In this document: in pieces, positions 34,642 through 44,510 of the stretch
Layout: the number at the start of each line of letters is the position of its first letter
How positions within the stretch are numbered: the stretch's first letter is position 1
Source of the DNA: Janthinobacterium sp. 64
Lineage (GTDB): Bacteria > Pseudomonadota > Gammaproteobacteria > Burkholderiales > Burkholderiaceae_D
NCBI RefSeq assembly: GCF_002813325.1
Contig: NZ_PHUG01000001.1
Span: 2,790,001-2,854,000 of the forward strand
Direction: 5' to 3'
DNA length: 64,000 bases
Position numbers and translations under genes: made by a program
Notes under the pieces: generated by a model
Database searches by the model: none
Seen by the model: the letters and a program-made list of their open reading frames with translations, nothing else
Told to the model about the DNA's origin: nothing

Positions 34642-36231
34642 ATGCGTTTCAGACGCGTCGATCCCAACGCCCCCGCCAAACCGCCCCGCAGCACGTGGGC
34701 GCGCATGCTGACTGCCGCCATCGCCGGCGCCGTCGCCGTGCTGGCGTTCGCCCCTTTCGGCTACTGGCCGCTGCAAATCCTCAGCCTGGGCGTGCTGTTC
34801 TACCAGGTGCTGCGCGCATCGAACGTCAAGGCCGGCGCGCTGATCGGCTGGGCCTATGGCTTCGGCTGGTGCGCGGCCGGCACGCACTGGCTGTATATCT
34901 CGATGCACCGCTATGGCGACATGGCCGCGCCGATCGCCGCCATCGCCGTGGCCCTGCTGGCCCTCTTGATGGCCATTTACGTGGCCCTGGCCATGGGCGC
35001 GGCCGCCTGGCTGCGCCAGCGCTGGGTGCTGTCCCTGCCCGCCATGACCCTGCTGGTGCTGCCCGCCACCTGGACCTTGTTCGAATGGACGCGCGGCTGG
35101 CTGTTTACGGGCTTTCCGTGGCTGGCCACCGGCTACGCCCACAATGCCAGCCCGCTGGGCGGCTTTGCACCCATCGTCGGCGCGTATGGCCTGGGCTGGC
35201 TGGCGGCGCTGTCGGCCGGCGCCCTGCTGCTGCTAGTCCATCCACAGCGCCGCACGCGCTGGAGCGCGCTGGGCGGCGTCATCGCGCTGTACGCGGCCGG
35301 CGTTGGCTTGCAATACGTGAACTGGACCCACCCTGTCGGACGCGCGATCACGGTGCGCCTGTTGCAGGGCAATGTGCCGCAACAGCAGAAATTCGACCCC
35401 GGCTTCGTGCTGGGTGCCCTGCAGATGTACCAGAGCGCCATCACCAGTGCGCCGGCCGACCTGATCGCCACGCCGGAAACGGCCGTCACCGTGCTGCCGC
35501 ACCAGCTGCCGCCCGGTTATCTGGAGAATCTGGCGACGTATTCGCAGCAGACGGGCAGCACGATTTTGCTCGGCATGCCCGTGCTCGACGAGCAGCAGCG
35601 CTTCTACAATGCGGCCGTGGGCATCACGCCCAACGCCACGCCGGGACCGTATTACCAGTACCGCAAGCACCATCTGGTGCCGTTCGGCGAATTCGTGCCG
35701 CCCGGCCTGCACTGGTTTGTCGCCATGATGGCCATCCCGCTGGGTGACATGGGCCGCGGCGCGGAGGTGCAGGCGCCGCTGCAGGTACGCGACCAGCTGG
35801 TGCTGCCCAATATCTGCTACGAAGACCTGTTTGGCGAGGAAATCGCGGGACAACTGGCCAGCGCCCACCGCAATGGCAAGCAGTCGGCCTCGGTGCTGCT
35901 CAATATCTCGAACCTGGCCTGGTTTGGCGACTCGATCGCCATCCCGCAGCATCTGCAGATTTCGCAGATGCGCAGCCTGGAAACGGGCCGCCCGATGCTG
36001 CGCTCGACGAACACGGGCGCCACCGCCGTCATCGACGGCAAGGGCGTGGTGCAAAGCCTGCTGCCGCCGGAACAGCAAGCGACCCTGGCGGCCAAGGTGC
36101 AAGGCATGGGCGGCATGACGCCATACATTCTGTATGGCAATAAACTGGTGCTGGCCCTGGCCGCGCTGGCCTTGCTGACGGCCTTCCTGCTGTCGCGCGC
36201 CGCGCGCCGTGGCCGCGCCGCGCAGCAATAA
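34642..36231 (+). CDS. lnt: Apolipoprotein N-acyltransferase
   Basis: 529 residues. Lnt attaches the third acyl chain to the N-terminal Cys of lipoproteins in the inner membrane. Six or more spans occupy about residues 20-220, and the periplasmic nitrilase-like domain holds the Glu of ATPETAVTVLP, the Lys of YRKHHLVPFGEF and the catalytic Cys of NICYEDLFGEE. Length is normal. It follows corC by 16 bases. Confidence 0.95.
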   Translation: MRFRRVDPNAPAKPPRSTWARMLTAAIAGAVAVLAFAPFGYWPLQILSLGVLFYQVLRASNVKAGALIGWAYGFGWCAAGTHWLYISMHRYGDMAAPIAAIAVALLALLMAIYVALAMGAAAWLRQRWVLSLPAMTLLVLPATWTLFEWTRGWLFTGFPWLATGYAHNASPLGGFAPIVGAYGLGWLAALSAGALLLLVHPQRRTRWSALGGVIALYAAGVGLQYVNWTHPVGRAITVRLLQGNVPQQQKFDPGFVLGALQMYQSAITSAPADLIATPETAVTVLPHQLPPGYLENLATYSQQTGSTILLGMPVLDEQQRFYNAAVGITPNATPGPYYQYRKHHLVPFGEFVPPGLHWFVAMMAIPLGDMGRGAEVQAPLQVRDQLVLPNICYEDLFGEEIAGQLASAHRNGKQSASVLLNISNLAWFGDSIAIPQHLQISQMRSLETGRPMLRSTNTGATAVIDGKGVVQSLLPPEQQATLAAKVQGMGGMTPYILYGNKLVLALAALALLTAFLLSRAARRGRAAQQ

Positions 36232-36376
36232 GCGGCCGATATTGCCCGAAGAGTCACAGTGGGCCCGTAAAAACCGCTAAAATTAGCAAAATCCCGGCCC
36301 GGACGCTAGCCCAACAGCGTGCGGGCTTCAAGCAAACCTTAACAAAGCGCAGCCTCCCGCGCGGCGAACTCATACG

Positions 36377-37294
36377 ATGCTCACATTTCAACAAATTATC
36401 CTGACCTTGCAAACCTATTGGGACAAGCAAGGTTGCGCCCTGCTCCAGCCTTACGACATGGAAGTCGGCGCCGGCACGTTCCACACCGGCACCTTCCTGC
36501 GCGCGATCGGCCCGGAACCGTGGCGCGCCGCGTATGTGCAGCCGTCGCGCCGCCCGAAAGATGGCCGCTATGGCGAAAACCCGAACCGCATGCAGCACTA
36601 CTACCAGTATCAGGTGGTGCTCAAGCCCGCGCCGGAAAACATCCTCGACCTGTATCTGGGTTCGCTGGCCGCCCTGGGCCTGGACTTGCAGCAGAATGAC
36701 GTGCGCTTCGTCGAAGACGACTGGGAAAGCCCGACCCTGGGCGCCTGGGGCCTGGGCTGGGAAGTCTGGCTGAACGGCATGGAAGTGACCCAATTTACCT
36801 ACTTCCAGCAAGTGGGCGGCCTCGATTGCAAGCCCGTGCTGGGCGAGATCACCTACGGCATCGAACGCCTGGCCATGTATCTGCAGGGCGTGGAAAACGT
36901 GTACGACCTGGTCTGGACAGAGTGGGAAGAAAACGGGATTACCAAAAAGCTGACCTACGGCGACGTCTTCCACCAGAACGAGGTGGAGCAATCGACCTAC
37001 AACTTCGAGCACGCGAATACGGACCTGCTGTTCGAACAGTTCGGCAACTACGAAGCGGAAGCGAAGCGTTTGATCGAGCTGCAACTGACCCTGCCCGCCT
37101 ACGAGAAGATCATGAAGGCGTCGCACAGCTTCAATATGCTCGATGCGCGCGGCGCCATCTCGGTGACGGAACGCGCCGCCTACATCGGCCGCGTGCGCAC
37201 CCTGTCGCGCCTGGTGGCGCAAGCGTATTACGACTCGCGCGAGCGCCTCGGTTTCCCGATGCTGCCCGCCGCAGACCAACCCGCCGCCGCTTGA
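36377..37294 (+). CDS. glyQ: Glycine-tRNA ligase alpha subunit
   Basis: 305 residues of the alpha2beta2 enzyme, which charges tRNA-Gly. The N-terminus [19 protein letters not shown], the [18 protein letters not shown] block and [19 protein letters not shown] are family signatures of the class II catalytic subunit. It starts after a 145-base gap, likely with its own promoter, and is followed 39 bases later by glyS. Confidence 0.97.
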   Translation: MLTFQQIILTLQTYWDKQGCALLQPYDMEVGAGTFHTGTFLRAIGPEPWRAAYVQPSRRPKDGRYGENPNRMQHYYQYQVVLKPAPENILDLYLGSLAALGLDLQQNDVRFVEDDWESPTLGAWGLGWEVWLNGMEVTQFTYFQQVGGLDCKPVLGEITYGIERLAMYLQGVENVYDLVWTEWEENGITKKLTYGDVFHQNEVEQSTYNFEHANTDLLFEQFGNYEAEAKRLIELQLTLPAYEKIMKASHSFNMLDARGAISVTERAAYIGRVRTLSRLVAQAYYDSRERLGFPMLPAADQPAAA

Positions 37295-37333
37295 TCGCCT
37301 AGCTCATACACCGCCGTACCAGACAAGAACACC

Positions 37334-39436
37334 ATGAACCAAACACTGCTCATCGAACTGCTGACCGAAGAACTGCCGCCGAAAGCGCTGGCCAAACTGG
37401 GCGCCGCCTTCACCGCCGGCATCGTCAACGGCCTCAAAGCGCGCGACTTCCTCGAAGCCGACAGCGTCGCCACCAGCTACGCCTCGCCGCGCCGCCTGGC
37501 CGTCTCCATCACCAATGTGCGCGAAGTCTCGCCCGATAAATCCATCCGTGAAAAAGTCTTGCCCGTCTCCGTGGCGCTGGACGCGAACGGCAACGGCACG
37601 CCGCCGCTGGCCAAGAAACTGGCCGCGCTGGGTTTCCCCGACCTGACGGTAGCGGACCTGGAACGCGCCGTCGACGGCAAGGCCGAAAGCTTCTTCTACA
37701 CCTACACGGCGCCAGGCAGCCAGCTCGCTGCCGGCGCGCAAGCGGCATTGACGGAGTCTTGCGCCAAGCTGCCGATTCCAAAACTGATGAGCTATCAGCG
37801 CCCGGACGGCACCACCGTGCAATTCGTGCGCCCGGCCCACAGCCTGATCGCCCTGCACGGCATCAACGTGCTGCCTCTGACCCTGCTGGGCCTGACGGCC
37901 GGCCGCACCACCCTGGGCCACCGTTTCCTCACCGATGGCGAACCGATCACCATCGCGCACGCGGAAAACTATGCGCCGTCGCTGATCCTCAACGCCAGCG
38001 TCATCGCCAGCAACGAGGAACGCAAGGAACGCATCCGCGCCCAGCTGCTGGACAAGGCCGGCGCCGACCAGGTCTTGATGCCCGAAGCGCTGCTCGATGA
38101 AGTCACCGCCCTGGTCGAATGGCCGGTCGTGTATGAATGCCACTTCGAGGAAGAATTCCTGGCCGTGCCGCAGGAATGCCTGATCCTCACCATGCAGACG
38201 AACCAGAAATACTTCGCCCTGACGGACAGCGAAGGCAAGCTGCGCTCGCGCTTCCTGATCGTCTCGAACATCGAGACGGACACGCCCGAGCACATCATCG
38301 GCGGCAACGAGCGCGTCGTGCGCCCGCGCCTGTCCGACGCCAAGTTCTTCTTCGAGCAGGACAAGAAGAAGACGCTGGCATCGCGTTTGCCGCTGCTGGC
38401 CAACGTCGTCTACCACAACAAGCTGGGCACGCAAGCTGCGCGCACAGAAAGAGTAAAAGCATTAGCCGGCGCCATCGCCGCCAAGCTGCAATATGACGTG
38501 GCCCTGGCCGAACGCGGCGCCCTGCTGGCCAAGGCCGATCTGCTGACCGACATGGTGGGCGAATTCCCCGAGCTGCAAGGCATCATGGGCACGTATTACG
38601 CGCGCCATGACGGCGAGGCGGAAGAAGTGGCGCTGGCCGCTTCCGAGCACTACCAGCCGCGCTTTGCCGGCGACGCCCTGCCGTCGACCGCCACCGGCAC
38701 CGCCGTGGCCCTGGCCGACAAGCTCGAAACCCTGGTCGGCATCTGGGCCATCGGCCTGGCGCCGACGGGCGACAAAGACCCGTTCGCGCTGCGCCGCCAT
38801 GCCCTGGGCGTGCTGCGCATGCTGCTGGAAAAGCGTTTGCCGTTGTCGATCCAGGGCTTGCTGGCGGATGCCGCCGCGCAGTTCGCAGCCGTTCCCGGCT
38901 TCAAGGACCCGGTCGCGGATGTCACCACCTTCATGCTCGACCGCCTGCGCGGCATCCTGCGCGAACGCGGTTTCTCGCCGAATGAAATCGAAGCCGTCGT
39001 GGCGCAAAACCCGGACCGCCTGGATGACATCGTGCAGCGCCTGGAAGCCGTGCAGGCGTTTGCCGCCCTGCCGGAAAGCGCCTCGCTGGCCGCCGCGAAC
39101 AAGCGCATCACCAACATCCTGAAAAAGAACGAGGAAGCCGTGAGCCAGGTCGCCGCCGGCGGCGTCAACGTGGCGCTGCTGCAGGACGAAGCGGAGAAAA
39201 AACTCGCCGCCGCCGTCTCGCGCGTGCAGCCGGAAGTCGACGCGGCATTCGCCAAGGGCGACTTCACCAGCACCCTGCAAACCCTGGCGCAGCTGCGCGA
39301 CGACGTCGACGGCTTCTTCAACGACGTGATGGTGATGGCCGAGGATGTCGCCCTGCGCAACAACCGCCTGGCCTTGCTGTCGTCCTTGCACGGCATGATG
39401 AACCGCGTGGCCGACATTTCCAAGCTGGCGGCATAA
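37334..39436 (+). CDS. glyS: Glycine-tRNA ligase beta subunit
   Basis: 700 residues. [15 protein letters not shown] opens the protein; the tRNA-binding domain follows, including [13 protein letters not shown] and [29 protein letters not shown], and an HD-like/DALR region at the C-terminus. Partner of glyQ. Its stop TAA overlaps the ATG of gmhB as TAATG, so translation is coupled. Confidence 0.96.
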   Translation: MNQTLLIELLTEELPPKALAKLGAAFTAGIVNGLKARDFLEADSVATSYASPRRLAVSITNVREVSPDKSIREKVLPVSVALDANGNGTPPLAKKLAALGFPDLTVADLERAVDGKAESFFYTYTAPGSQLAAGAQAALTESCAKLPIPKLMSYQRPDGTTVQFVRPAHSLIALHGINVLPLTLLGLTAGRTTLGHRFLTDGEPITIAHAENYAPSLILNASVIASNEERKERIRAQLLDKAGADQVLMPEALLDEVTALVEWPVVYECHFEEEFLAVPQECLILTMQTNQKYFALTDSEGKLRSRFLIVSNIETDTPEHIIGGNERVVRPRLSDAKFFFEQDKKKTLASRLPLLANVVYHNKLGTQAARTERVKALAGAIAAKLQYDVALAERGALLAKADLLTDMVGEFPELQGIMGTYYARHDGEAEEVALAASEHYQPRFAGDALPSTATGTAVALADKLETLVGIWAIGLAPTGDKDPFALRRHALGVLRMLLEKRLPLSIQGLLADAAAQFAAVPGFKDPVADVTTFMLDRLRGILRERGFSPNEIEAVVAQNPDRLDDIVQRLEAVQAFAALPESASLAAANKRITNILKKNEEAVSQVAAGGVNVALLQDEAEKKLAAAVSRVQPEVDAAFAKGDFTSTLQTLAQLRDDVDGFFNDVMVMAEDVALRNNRLALLSSLHGMMNRVADISKLAA

Positions 39437-40023
39437 TGGGCATTCCGGCGCTGAAACTGATTATTCTCGACCGCGACGGCGTCATTAATCATGACTCGCC
39501 GGACTTCATCAAATCGCCTGCCGAATGGCTGCCGATCCCCGGTTCGCTCGAAGCGATCGCCCGCCTGAACCAGGCAGGCTATCGCGTCATCGTCGCCTCG
39601 AACCAGTCGGGCATCGCGCGCGAATATTTCGACATGACGGTGCTGAACGCGATCCACCAGAAGATGCATACGCTGGCGCAGCAGGTCGGCGCCGATATCG
39701 ACGCCATCTTCTTTTGCCCGCACGCGGGCGCGGACAATTGCGACTGCCGCAAGCCGAAACCGGGCATGTTCCATGAAATCTCGAAGCGCTACAACACCAG
39801 CCTGAAAGGCGTGCCCACCGTTGGCGATTCGCTGCGCGACCTGCAGGCAGGTTTCATCAGCGGCTGCGTGCCCTACCTGGTCTTGACGGGCAAGGGCGAA
39901 AAAACCAACGAAACAGGCGGCCTGCCACCCGGCACCCAGGTCTTCCCCGACCTGGCCGCCGTGGTCAGCCACCTGCTCAAGGCGCCAGCAGCATCTGCGC
40001 CCAACGTGGCATTCAGTATCTAA
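39436..40023 (+). CDS. gmhB: D-glycero-beta-D-manno-heptose-1,7-bisphosphate 7-phosphatase
   Basis: 195 residues of the HAD phosphatase group. LDRDGVINHDS carries the DxD nucleophile, ASNQSGIAR is motif II, and CPHAGADNCDCRKPKPG is the zinc loop. It dephosphorylates the heptose bisphosphate for ADP-heptose and the LPS inner core, which waaC in this window transfers. Order glyS-gmhB-plsC is conserved in betaproteobacteria. Confidence 0.93.
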   Translation: MGIPALKLIILDRDGVINHDSPDFIKSPAEWLPIPGSLEAIARLNQAGYRVIVASNQSGIAREYFDMTVLNAIHQKMHTLAQQVGADIDAIFFCPHAGADNCDCRKPKPGMFHEISKRYNTSLKGVPTVGDSLRDLQAGFISGCVPYLVLTGKGEKTNETGGLPPGTQVFPDLAAVVSHLLKAPAASAPNVAFSI

Positions 40024-40039
40024 TTTTCGGAGAACCGCA

Positions 40040-40780
40040 TTGCGTAATATTTCCCTGTTCCTGCGATCCCTGCTGTTCATGACCATCATGATCGTGGCCA
40101 CCATCGTCTGGGCCTGCGTGTGCTTTTTTGCCGCGCCGTTGAGCTACAACAAGCGCTATTGGGTCACCTCGCGCTGGAACGTGTTTATCCTGTGGTGCGC
40201 CAAGGTCATTTGCGGCATCCGCTATGAAGTCAAGGGCGCCGAGAACTTCCCCGACGCGCCGGCCATCGTGCTGTCGAAGCACCAGTCGGCCTGGGAAACC
40301 ATCTTCCTGCTGCCCAGCCTTCCCCGTCCGCTCGTGTATGTGTTCAAGAAGGAGATTCTGTACATTCCGTTCTTTGGCTGGGCCATGGCGCTGCTGCGCA
40401 TGATTCCCATCGACCGCAAGCAGGGCAAGCATGCGTTCAAGAGCGTCGTCGCGCATGGCAAACGCCGGCTGGCTGACGGCCAATGGATTATCATGTTCCC
40501 TGAAGGTACCCGCATCCCCGTGGGGCAGGCGGGCAAGTACAAGAGCGGTGGCACGCGCCTGGCCATTGCCACGGGCGCCGTGGTGGTGCCGATTGCGCAT
40601 AACTCAGGCGAATGCTGGCCCAAGCAGTCATTCCTCAAACGCCCGGGACTGATCACCGTCTCGATAGGCAAACCGATTTCGCCGGAAGGGCAAACCCCGG
40701 ACAGCATGATGCAACAGGTGGAAAATTGGATAGAATCAGAAATGCGCGTCATTTCGCCTCACGCCTACAACGCTGGCTAG
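40040..40780 (+). CDS. plsC: 1-acyl-sn-glycerol-3-phosphate acyltransferase
   Basis: 246 residues, start TTG at 40040 with CGGAGAA 8 bases upstream; no ATG exists before residue 10. An N-terminal membrane span (LFLRSLLFMTIMIVATIVW) precedes the acyltransferase domain with SKHQSAWE (H-x4-E form of the usual H-x4-D) and FPEGTRIPVG. It makes phosphatidic acid. The E for D change is common in this branch. Confidence 0.92.
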   Translation: MRNISLFLRSLLFMTIMIVATIVWACVCFFAAPLSYNKRYWVTSRWNVFILWCAKVICGIRYEVKGAENFPDAPAIVLSKHQSAWETIFLLPSLPRPLVYVFKKEILYIPFFGWAMALLRMIPIDRKQGKHAFKSVVAHGKRRLADGQWIIMFPEGTRIPVGQAGKYKSGGTRLAIATGAVVVPIAHNSGECWPKQSFLKRPGLITVSIGKPISPEGQTPDSMMQQVENWIESEMRVISPHAYNAG

Positions 40781-40824
40781 ACGGCATCAGCGCGGTCATC
40801 CAGGAGCCGACACTGCGCCAGCAG

Positions 40825-41748
40825 ATGAAGACCATCAAGGTCGGCGACCAGCAACTGGATCTGTTCGCGCATGACGTCTCGACCAGCACGCCCCCGGCGG
40901 TGCGCCCTACGGCACCGCCAGCGCCGCCCGTGGCACCACCGCTAGTGGCCCCCGCGCCACCCATCGTTCGCCCCGTTCCACCGCCCCTGCCTTCTCCGCC
41001 ACGCCCTGCCGATGGCCCTCCGCTGCGTCAGCTGCAGCTGGGCAGCCACCTCGTCGAATTCGCCCTGCGCCGCTCCACGCGCCGTTCCATCGGCTTCATG
41101 ATCGACGATAACGGCTTGCGCGTGACCGCGCCCAAGCGCGTCACCCTGGCCGAGATCGACAACGCCATCCGCGCCAAGCAGAGCTGGATCGTCTCCAAGC
41201 TGCTGGAGCGGGGCGAGCGCAAAGTGCAGCGCCAGCAGCGCCCGCCCGTGGCCTGGGTCGATGGCGCCGTGCTGCCTTACCTCGGCGGCGACATCACCCT
41301 GCGATTGCACCAGGCGCCGCGCCACCGCGCCAGCTTCCAGCGCGAGACGAATGAACTGCACGTATGGGTCACGCCCACGGGCAGCGAACAGCAGTTGAAG
41401 GAAAAAGTGAAGGGCTGGTTCCAGCACGAAGCGCGCCAGCTGTTCGAAGCGCGCCTGGACGTATATGCGGACAAGCTGGGCGTGCAGTACGATTCGCTGT
41501 CGCTGTCGTCGGCCGGCACGCGCTGGGGCAGCTGCACCATCGAGCGCAAGATTCGCCTGAACTGGCGTTTGATCCACTTTGCCCTGCCGCTGATCGACTA
41601 CGTGGTGGCGCATGAACTGTCGCACCTGCTGGAAATGAACCACAGCCCCCGCTTCTGGGCCACCGTGGAGTCGATTTATCCCGATTATGATGGCGCCAAG
41701 CAGGCGCTCAGAAAACGCTCGCAGGAGTTGCCCGTTTTGTTCCAATGA
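40825..41748 (+). CDS. YgjP/WLM-like zinc metallopeptidase with a Pro-rich N-terminus
   Basis: 307 residues from the ATG at 40825; the frame is open from 40612 inside plsC, and a CTG at 40813 after CAGGAG is also possible. Residues about 18-60 are Pro/Ala-rich (VRPTAPPAPPVAPPLVAPAP), then LRQLQLGSHLVEFALRRS begins the DUF45 domain, with HELSHLLEMNHSPRFW as HExxH-x-H motif. No signal peptide. Function is by fold only; YgjP-like proteins are thought to be cytoplasmic proteases. Confidence 0.85.
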   Translation: MKTIKVGDQQLDLFAHDVSTSTPPAVRPTAPPAPPVAPPLVAPAPPIVRPVPPPLPSPPRPADGPPLRQLQLGSHLVEFALRRSTRRSIGFMIDDNGLRVTAPKRVTLAEIDNAIRAKQSWIVSKLLERGERKVQRQQRPPVAWVDGAVLPYLGGDITLRLHQAPRHRASFQRETNELHVWVTPTGSEQQLKEKVKGWFQHEARQLFEARLDVYADKLGVQYDSLSLSSAGTRWGSCTIERKIRLNWRLIHFALPLIDYVVAHELSHLLEMNHSPRFWATVESIYPDYDGAKQALRKRSQELPVLFQ

Positions 41749-41812
41749 GACGGCACTACCGCCTGCGCCGTAGGCATGGGATACTGGATGTTCCATCCTG
41801 CCCATTTCGTCC

Positions 41813-43204
41813 ATGAATATTTTCAAGATGCTGTTTGGCGCCAAGGCTGCCGCCGCGCCAGCAAGCCAACCACTGCCTGCAGCGCCCAGTGACCAGCCCT
41901 CGCTGGAAGATGAACTGAACCATTATTCCGGCTATGAACGACAGGCCGCGCTGGAACGCTGTGCCGCTCTGGACAGGACAGACCTACTGCCCTTGGTCAT
42001 CGTGCGCCTCAATGACTGGGTGCCTGCCGTGCGCGATGCAGCGCGTGTCACCATGCAGCACCTATTGCCACTGGCGCCAGTCCCCCAGTTATTGCAGATA
42101 CTACCGAACGTTCTGCGCCTGCGTGAAATGAGCAGGAGCGACCATGCGGACTGGCTGCAGCACTTTGAACGCACCGTACTTGAACTGCTGAGCGTGCAAG
42201 ACTTGCTCGATGGCGTCTGTGGCAAGAACGTCCATGTCGCCAGGAGCTGCTTCTACATGCTGCACCAGTACGGTCTGGGCGATCGAGCACAATACATCGG
42301 TATGGCGCTCGCCACGCGCGGAGATACGGTACTGGCAACGCAAGCGCTACGGCTGTGCGCCAGCACCGCACCCGACGTACAAACGGCGCTATACCTCAAG
42401 GCGATGTCGTCGCCTTTCGGCCGGATACGTACCAGTGCGTTATTGTCGCTGACGCAAGCGCCTGGCGGCCAGGATATGCGCGCGCTGGCGTTGACAAGCC
42501 TGTTGGATGCCCAAGCGTCGGTACGCTACCTGGCCGTCGCCTGCCTTCAAACAATGGGAGAGGATGCACGCATCAGCTACCGCGCCATTCTGGCCAATCC
42601 GGCATCGAACACGCAGGCCATTCGTGTCAGCCTGCTGTCGCTGGGCAGCCTGCGCGCGCCAGAAGATCTTGAGCTGATTCGTGCCTTTACGCAGTCAACG
42701 CCGCCATCCGTGCGCCTGGCGGCCTACAACGCCTGGTTCAAGGCGGCGCCATCCGATAAAGACGAGATCGCCCTGCAAGCTGCAGGCGACGTAGCGCCAG
42801 GCATGCAGAAATTTGCCTGCCAAATGGTATCGCGTCAGGGTGCGTTCATTCCCTTCGCCACACTGCGCCCCTTGCTGGAAGCGAGGGGTGAGCATTATCT
42901 GCTACTACGCTACGCTTCCGGCAACAAGTGGCAATGGCTCGCGACCATCGCGCACCTGGCCCTGGCGCACGCACCACACGGGCCACCCCAGACGTACCTG
43001 GACCATGAACTGCTGCGTTGGATCAGGGATGCTCACCGCATTACCGGTGAGCCGAATGGTCAACAGCATGACCTTCTGTCACAAGAGTGCGCACAAGCAG
43101 CGCTGCGCGCGCTGTTGACAGTGCACGACGAGCAATACAGCACGTTGCTCACGCATGAACTGGCACTGCATCAGTTGACTCCTGCCAAGACCCCGCAGCA
43201 CTAA
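41813..43204 (+). CDS. HEAT-repeat-like protein of unknown function
   Basis: 463 residues, largely repeated two-helix units of about 35 residues (for example LPLVIVRLNDWVPAVRDAARVTMQHLL, cited in parts; SPFGRIRTSALLSLT; ASVRYLAVACLQTMG; PSVRLAAYNAWFK). This is a HEAT/armadillo-like solenoid for protein binding. Codon choice looks less GC-biased than its neighbours, with more A/T-ending codons, suggesting recent arrival. No signal peptide or catalytic motif. It ends 2 bases before the convergent waaA stop. I cannot assign a role. Confidence 0.75.
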   Translation: MNIFKMLFGAKAAAAPASQPLPAAPSDQPSLEDELNHYSGYERQAALERCAALDRTDLLPLVIVRLNDWVPAVRDAARVTMQHLLPLAPVPQLLQILPNVLRLREMSRSDHADWLQHFERTVLELLSVQDLLDGVCGKNVHVARSCFYMLHQYGLGDRAQYIGMALATRGDTVLATQALRLCASTAPDVQTALYLKAMSSPFGRIRTSALLSLTQAPGGQDMRALALTSLLDAQASVRYLAVACLQTMGEDARISYRAILANPASNTQAIRVSLLSLGSLRAPEDLELIRAFTQSTPPSVRLAAYNAWFKAAPSDKDEIALQAAGDVAPGMQKFACQMVSRQGAFIPFATLRPLLEARGEHYLLLRYASGNKWQWLATIAHLALAHAPHGPPQTYLDHELLRWIRDAHRITGEPNGQQHDLLSQECAQAALRALLTVHDEQYSTLLTHELALHQLTPAKTPQH

Positions 43205-43205
43205 A

Positions 43206-44492
43206 CTATCGCAGCAAAGGTTGGATGGCAGCGATAGTGCGCGGCGTGGCGCCCCGGTGCTGCGCCGCGAAGGCCAACGCCTTTTGCCCCATCGACGCCA
43301 GCTGCGCGGGATCCTGCAGCAAGGCCGACGCCTGCGCCATCAGCGCGTCGGCGTCCGCCACCCGCGCAGCACCGCCGGCGGCAATCGCCTGCTCGGTCAC
43401 GAGCGCGAAATTGAAGGTGTGCGGGCCGATCAGCACGGGTTTGCCCAGGGCCGCCGGCTCGATCAGGTTTTGTCCGCCCAGCGGCAGCAGGCTGCCGCCG
43501 ACAAAGGCGCAATCGCAGGCCGCGTAATACGCAAACATCTCGCCCATCGAGTCGCCCAGCAGCACCTGCGTGCCCGCCGCCACAAGATCGTCCTGCGCCA
43601 GACCGGACCTGCGCTGCACGGCCAGGCCCTGCGCCGCGATCAGCTTTTCCACTTCGTCAAAGCGCTGCGGATGGCGCGGCACGATCAGCAGAAGCGCATT
43701 CGCCGGCAAGCTGGCGCGGATATACGCATCGAGGAGCAGATGCTCTTCGCCTCCGCGCGTGCTGGCGCACAGCAGCACGGGGCGCGGGTGGGACGATGCA
43801 TCGATGGCGCTGCGCAGCGCGGCCCCCGTCGCCAGCGCCGCCGCGGGCACGACGACGTCGAACTTGATGCTGCCCGTGACGACCACGTTCCGCACGCCCA
43901 GCAGGCGCACGCGCTCGGCGTCGTCCTGCGTCTGCGCCGCCACCAGGGTGATGCCGCGCGCCGCGTCCGCAATGAGTTTGCCCAGGCGCTGCGCCTTGCC
44001 CAGCGAACGCTGCGACAAGCGCGCGTTGGCCAGCACCACCGGCACTTTGTAGCGATTGCATTGGTGGATCAGGTTCGGCCACACTTCCGTCTCCATCAGG
44101 ATGCAGATGCGCGGCGCAAAGTGACGGATGAAACGGGCCGGCATGGCGCCCGTGTCGTAGGGCAGGTAGCTTTGCACGAGGCGCGCGCCATGTTTGGCAA
44201 ACAAGGTTTTACCGGTCGCGCGCCCCGTCGGCGTCATGTGCGTGAGGACGATGCGGCACGCGGGCCATGCGGCCAGCAGCGCATCGATCAGCGGCTCGGC
44301 CGCGCGCGTCTCGCCAACGGAGACGGCGTGTAGCCAGAGCGTGGCTGGTGCAGGTGCCTGCTGGCGAGGGTAAAAGCCCAGGCGCTCGCCCCAGTGCTGC
44401 CGGTAGCCGGGTTCCTGGCGTCCGCGCAACCACAGCCGCGCCAGCACCAGGGGCAAGGCCAGCCACCAGGCAAGGGTATAAAGAAGTCGCAT
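43206..44492 (-). CDS. waaA: 3-deoxy-D-manno-octulosonic acid transferase
   Basis: 428 residues. It adds Kdo to lipid IVA at the inner membrane. An N-terminal anchor (LLYTLAWWLALPLVLARLWL) is followed by the glycosyltransferase domain: LWLHAVSVGETRAAEPL, ETEVWPNLIHQC, and the C-terminal GGSLLPLGGQNLIEPAALGKPVLIGPH, the nucleotide-sugar site. It starts 18 bases after waaC, giving the LPS inner-core pair. Confidence 0.94.
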   Translation of the reverse strand: MRLLYTLAWWLALPLVLARLWLRGRQEPGYRQHWGERLGFYPRQQAPAPATLWLHAVSVGETRAAEPLIDALLAAWPACRIVLTHMTPTGRATGKTLFAKHGARLVQSYLPYDTGAMPARFIRHFAPRICILMETEVWPNLIHQCNRYKVPVVLANARLSQRSLGKAQRLGKLIADAARGITLVAAQTQDDAERVRLLGVRNVVVTGSIKFDVVVPAAALATGAALRSAIDASSHPRPVLLCASTRGGEEHLLLDAYIRASLPANALLLIVPRHPQRFDEVEKLIAAQGLAVQRRSGLAQDDLVAAGTQVLLGDSMGEMFAYYAACDCAFVGGSLLPLGGQNLIEPAALGKPVLIGPHTFNFALVTEQAIAAGGAARVADADALMAQASALLQDPAQLASMGQKALAFAAQHRGATPRTIAAIQPLLR

Positions 44493-44510
44493 GATTGTTT
44501 AACGCTGACG

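Noticed and set aside
41813..43204. A defence-island or toxin-antitoxin role for the HEAT-repeat gene
   Set aside because: No partner nuclease, toxin or other defence gene lies next to it; the neighbours are housekeeping and LPS genes.
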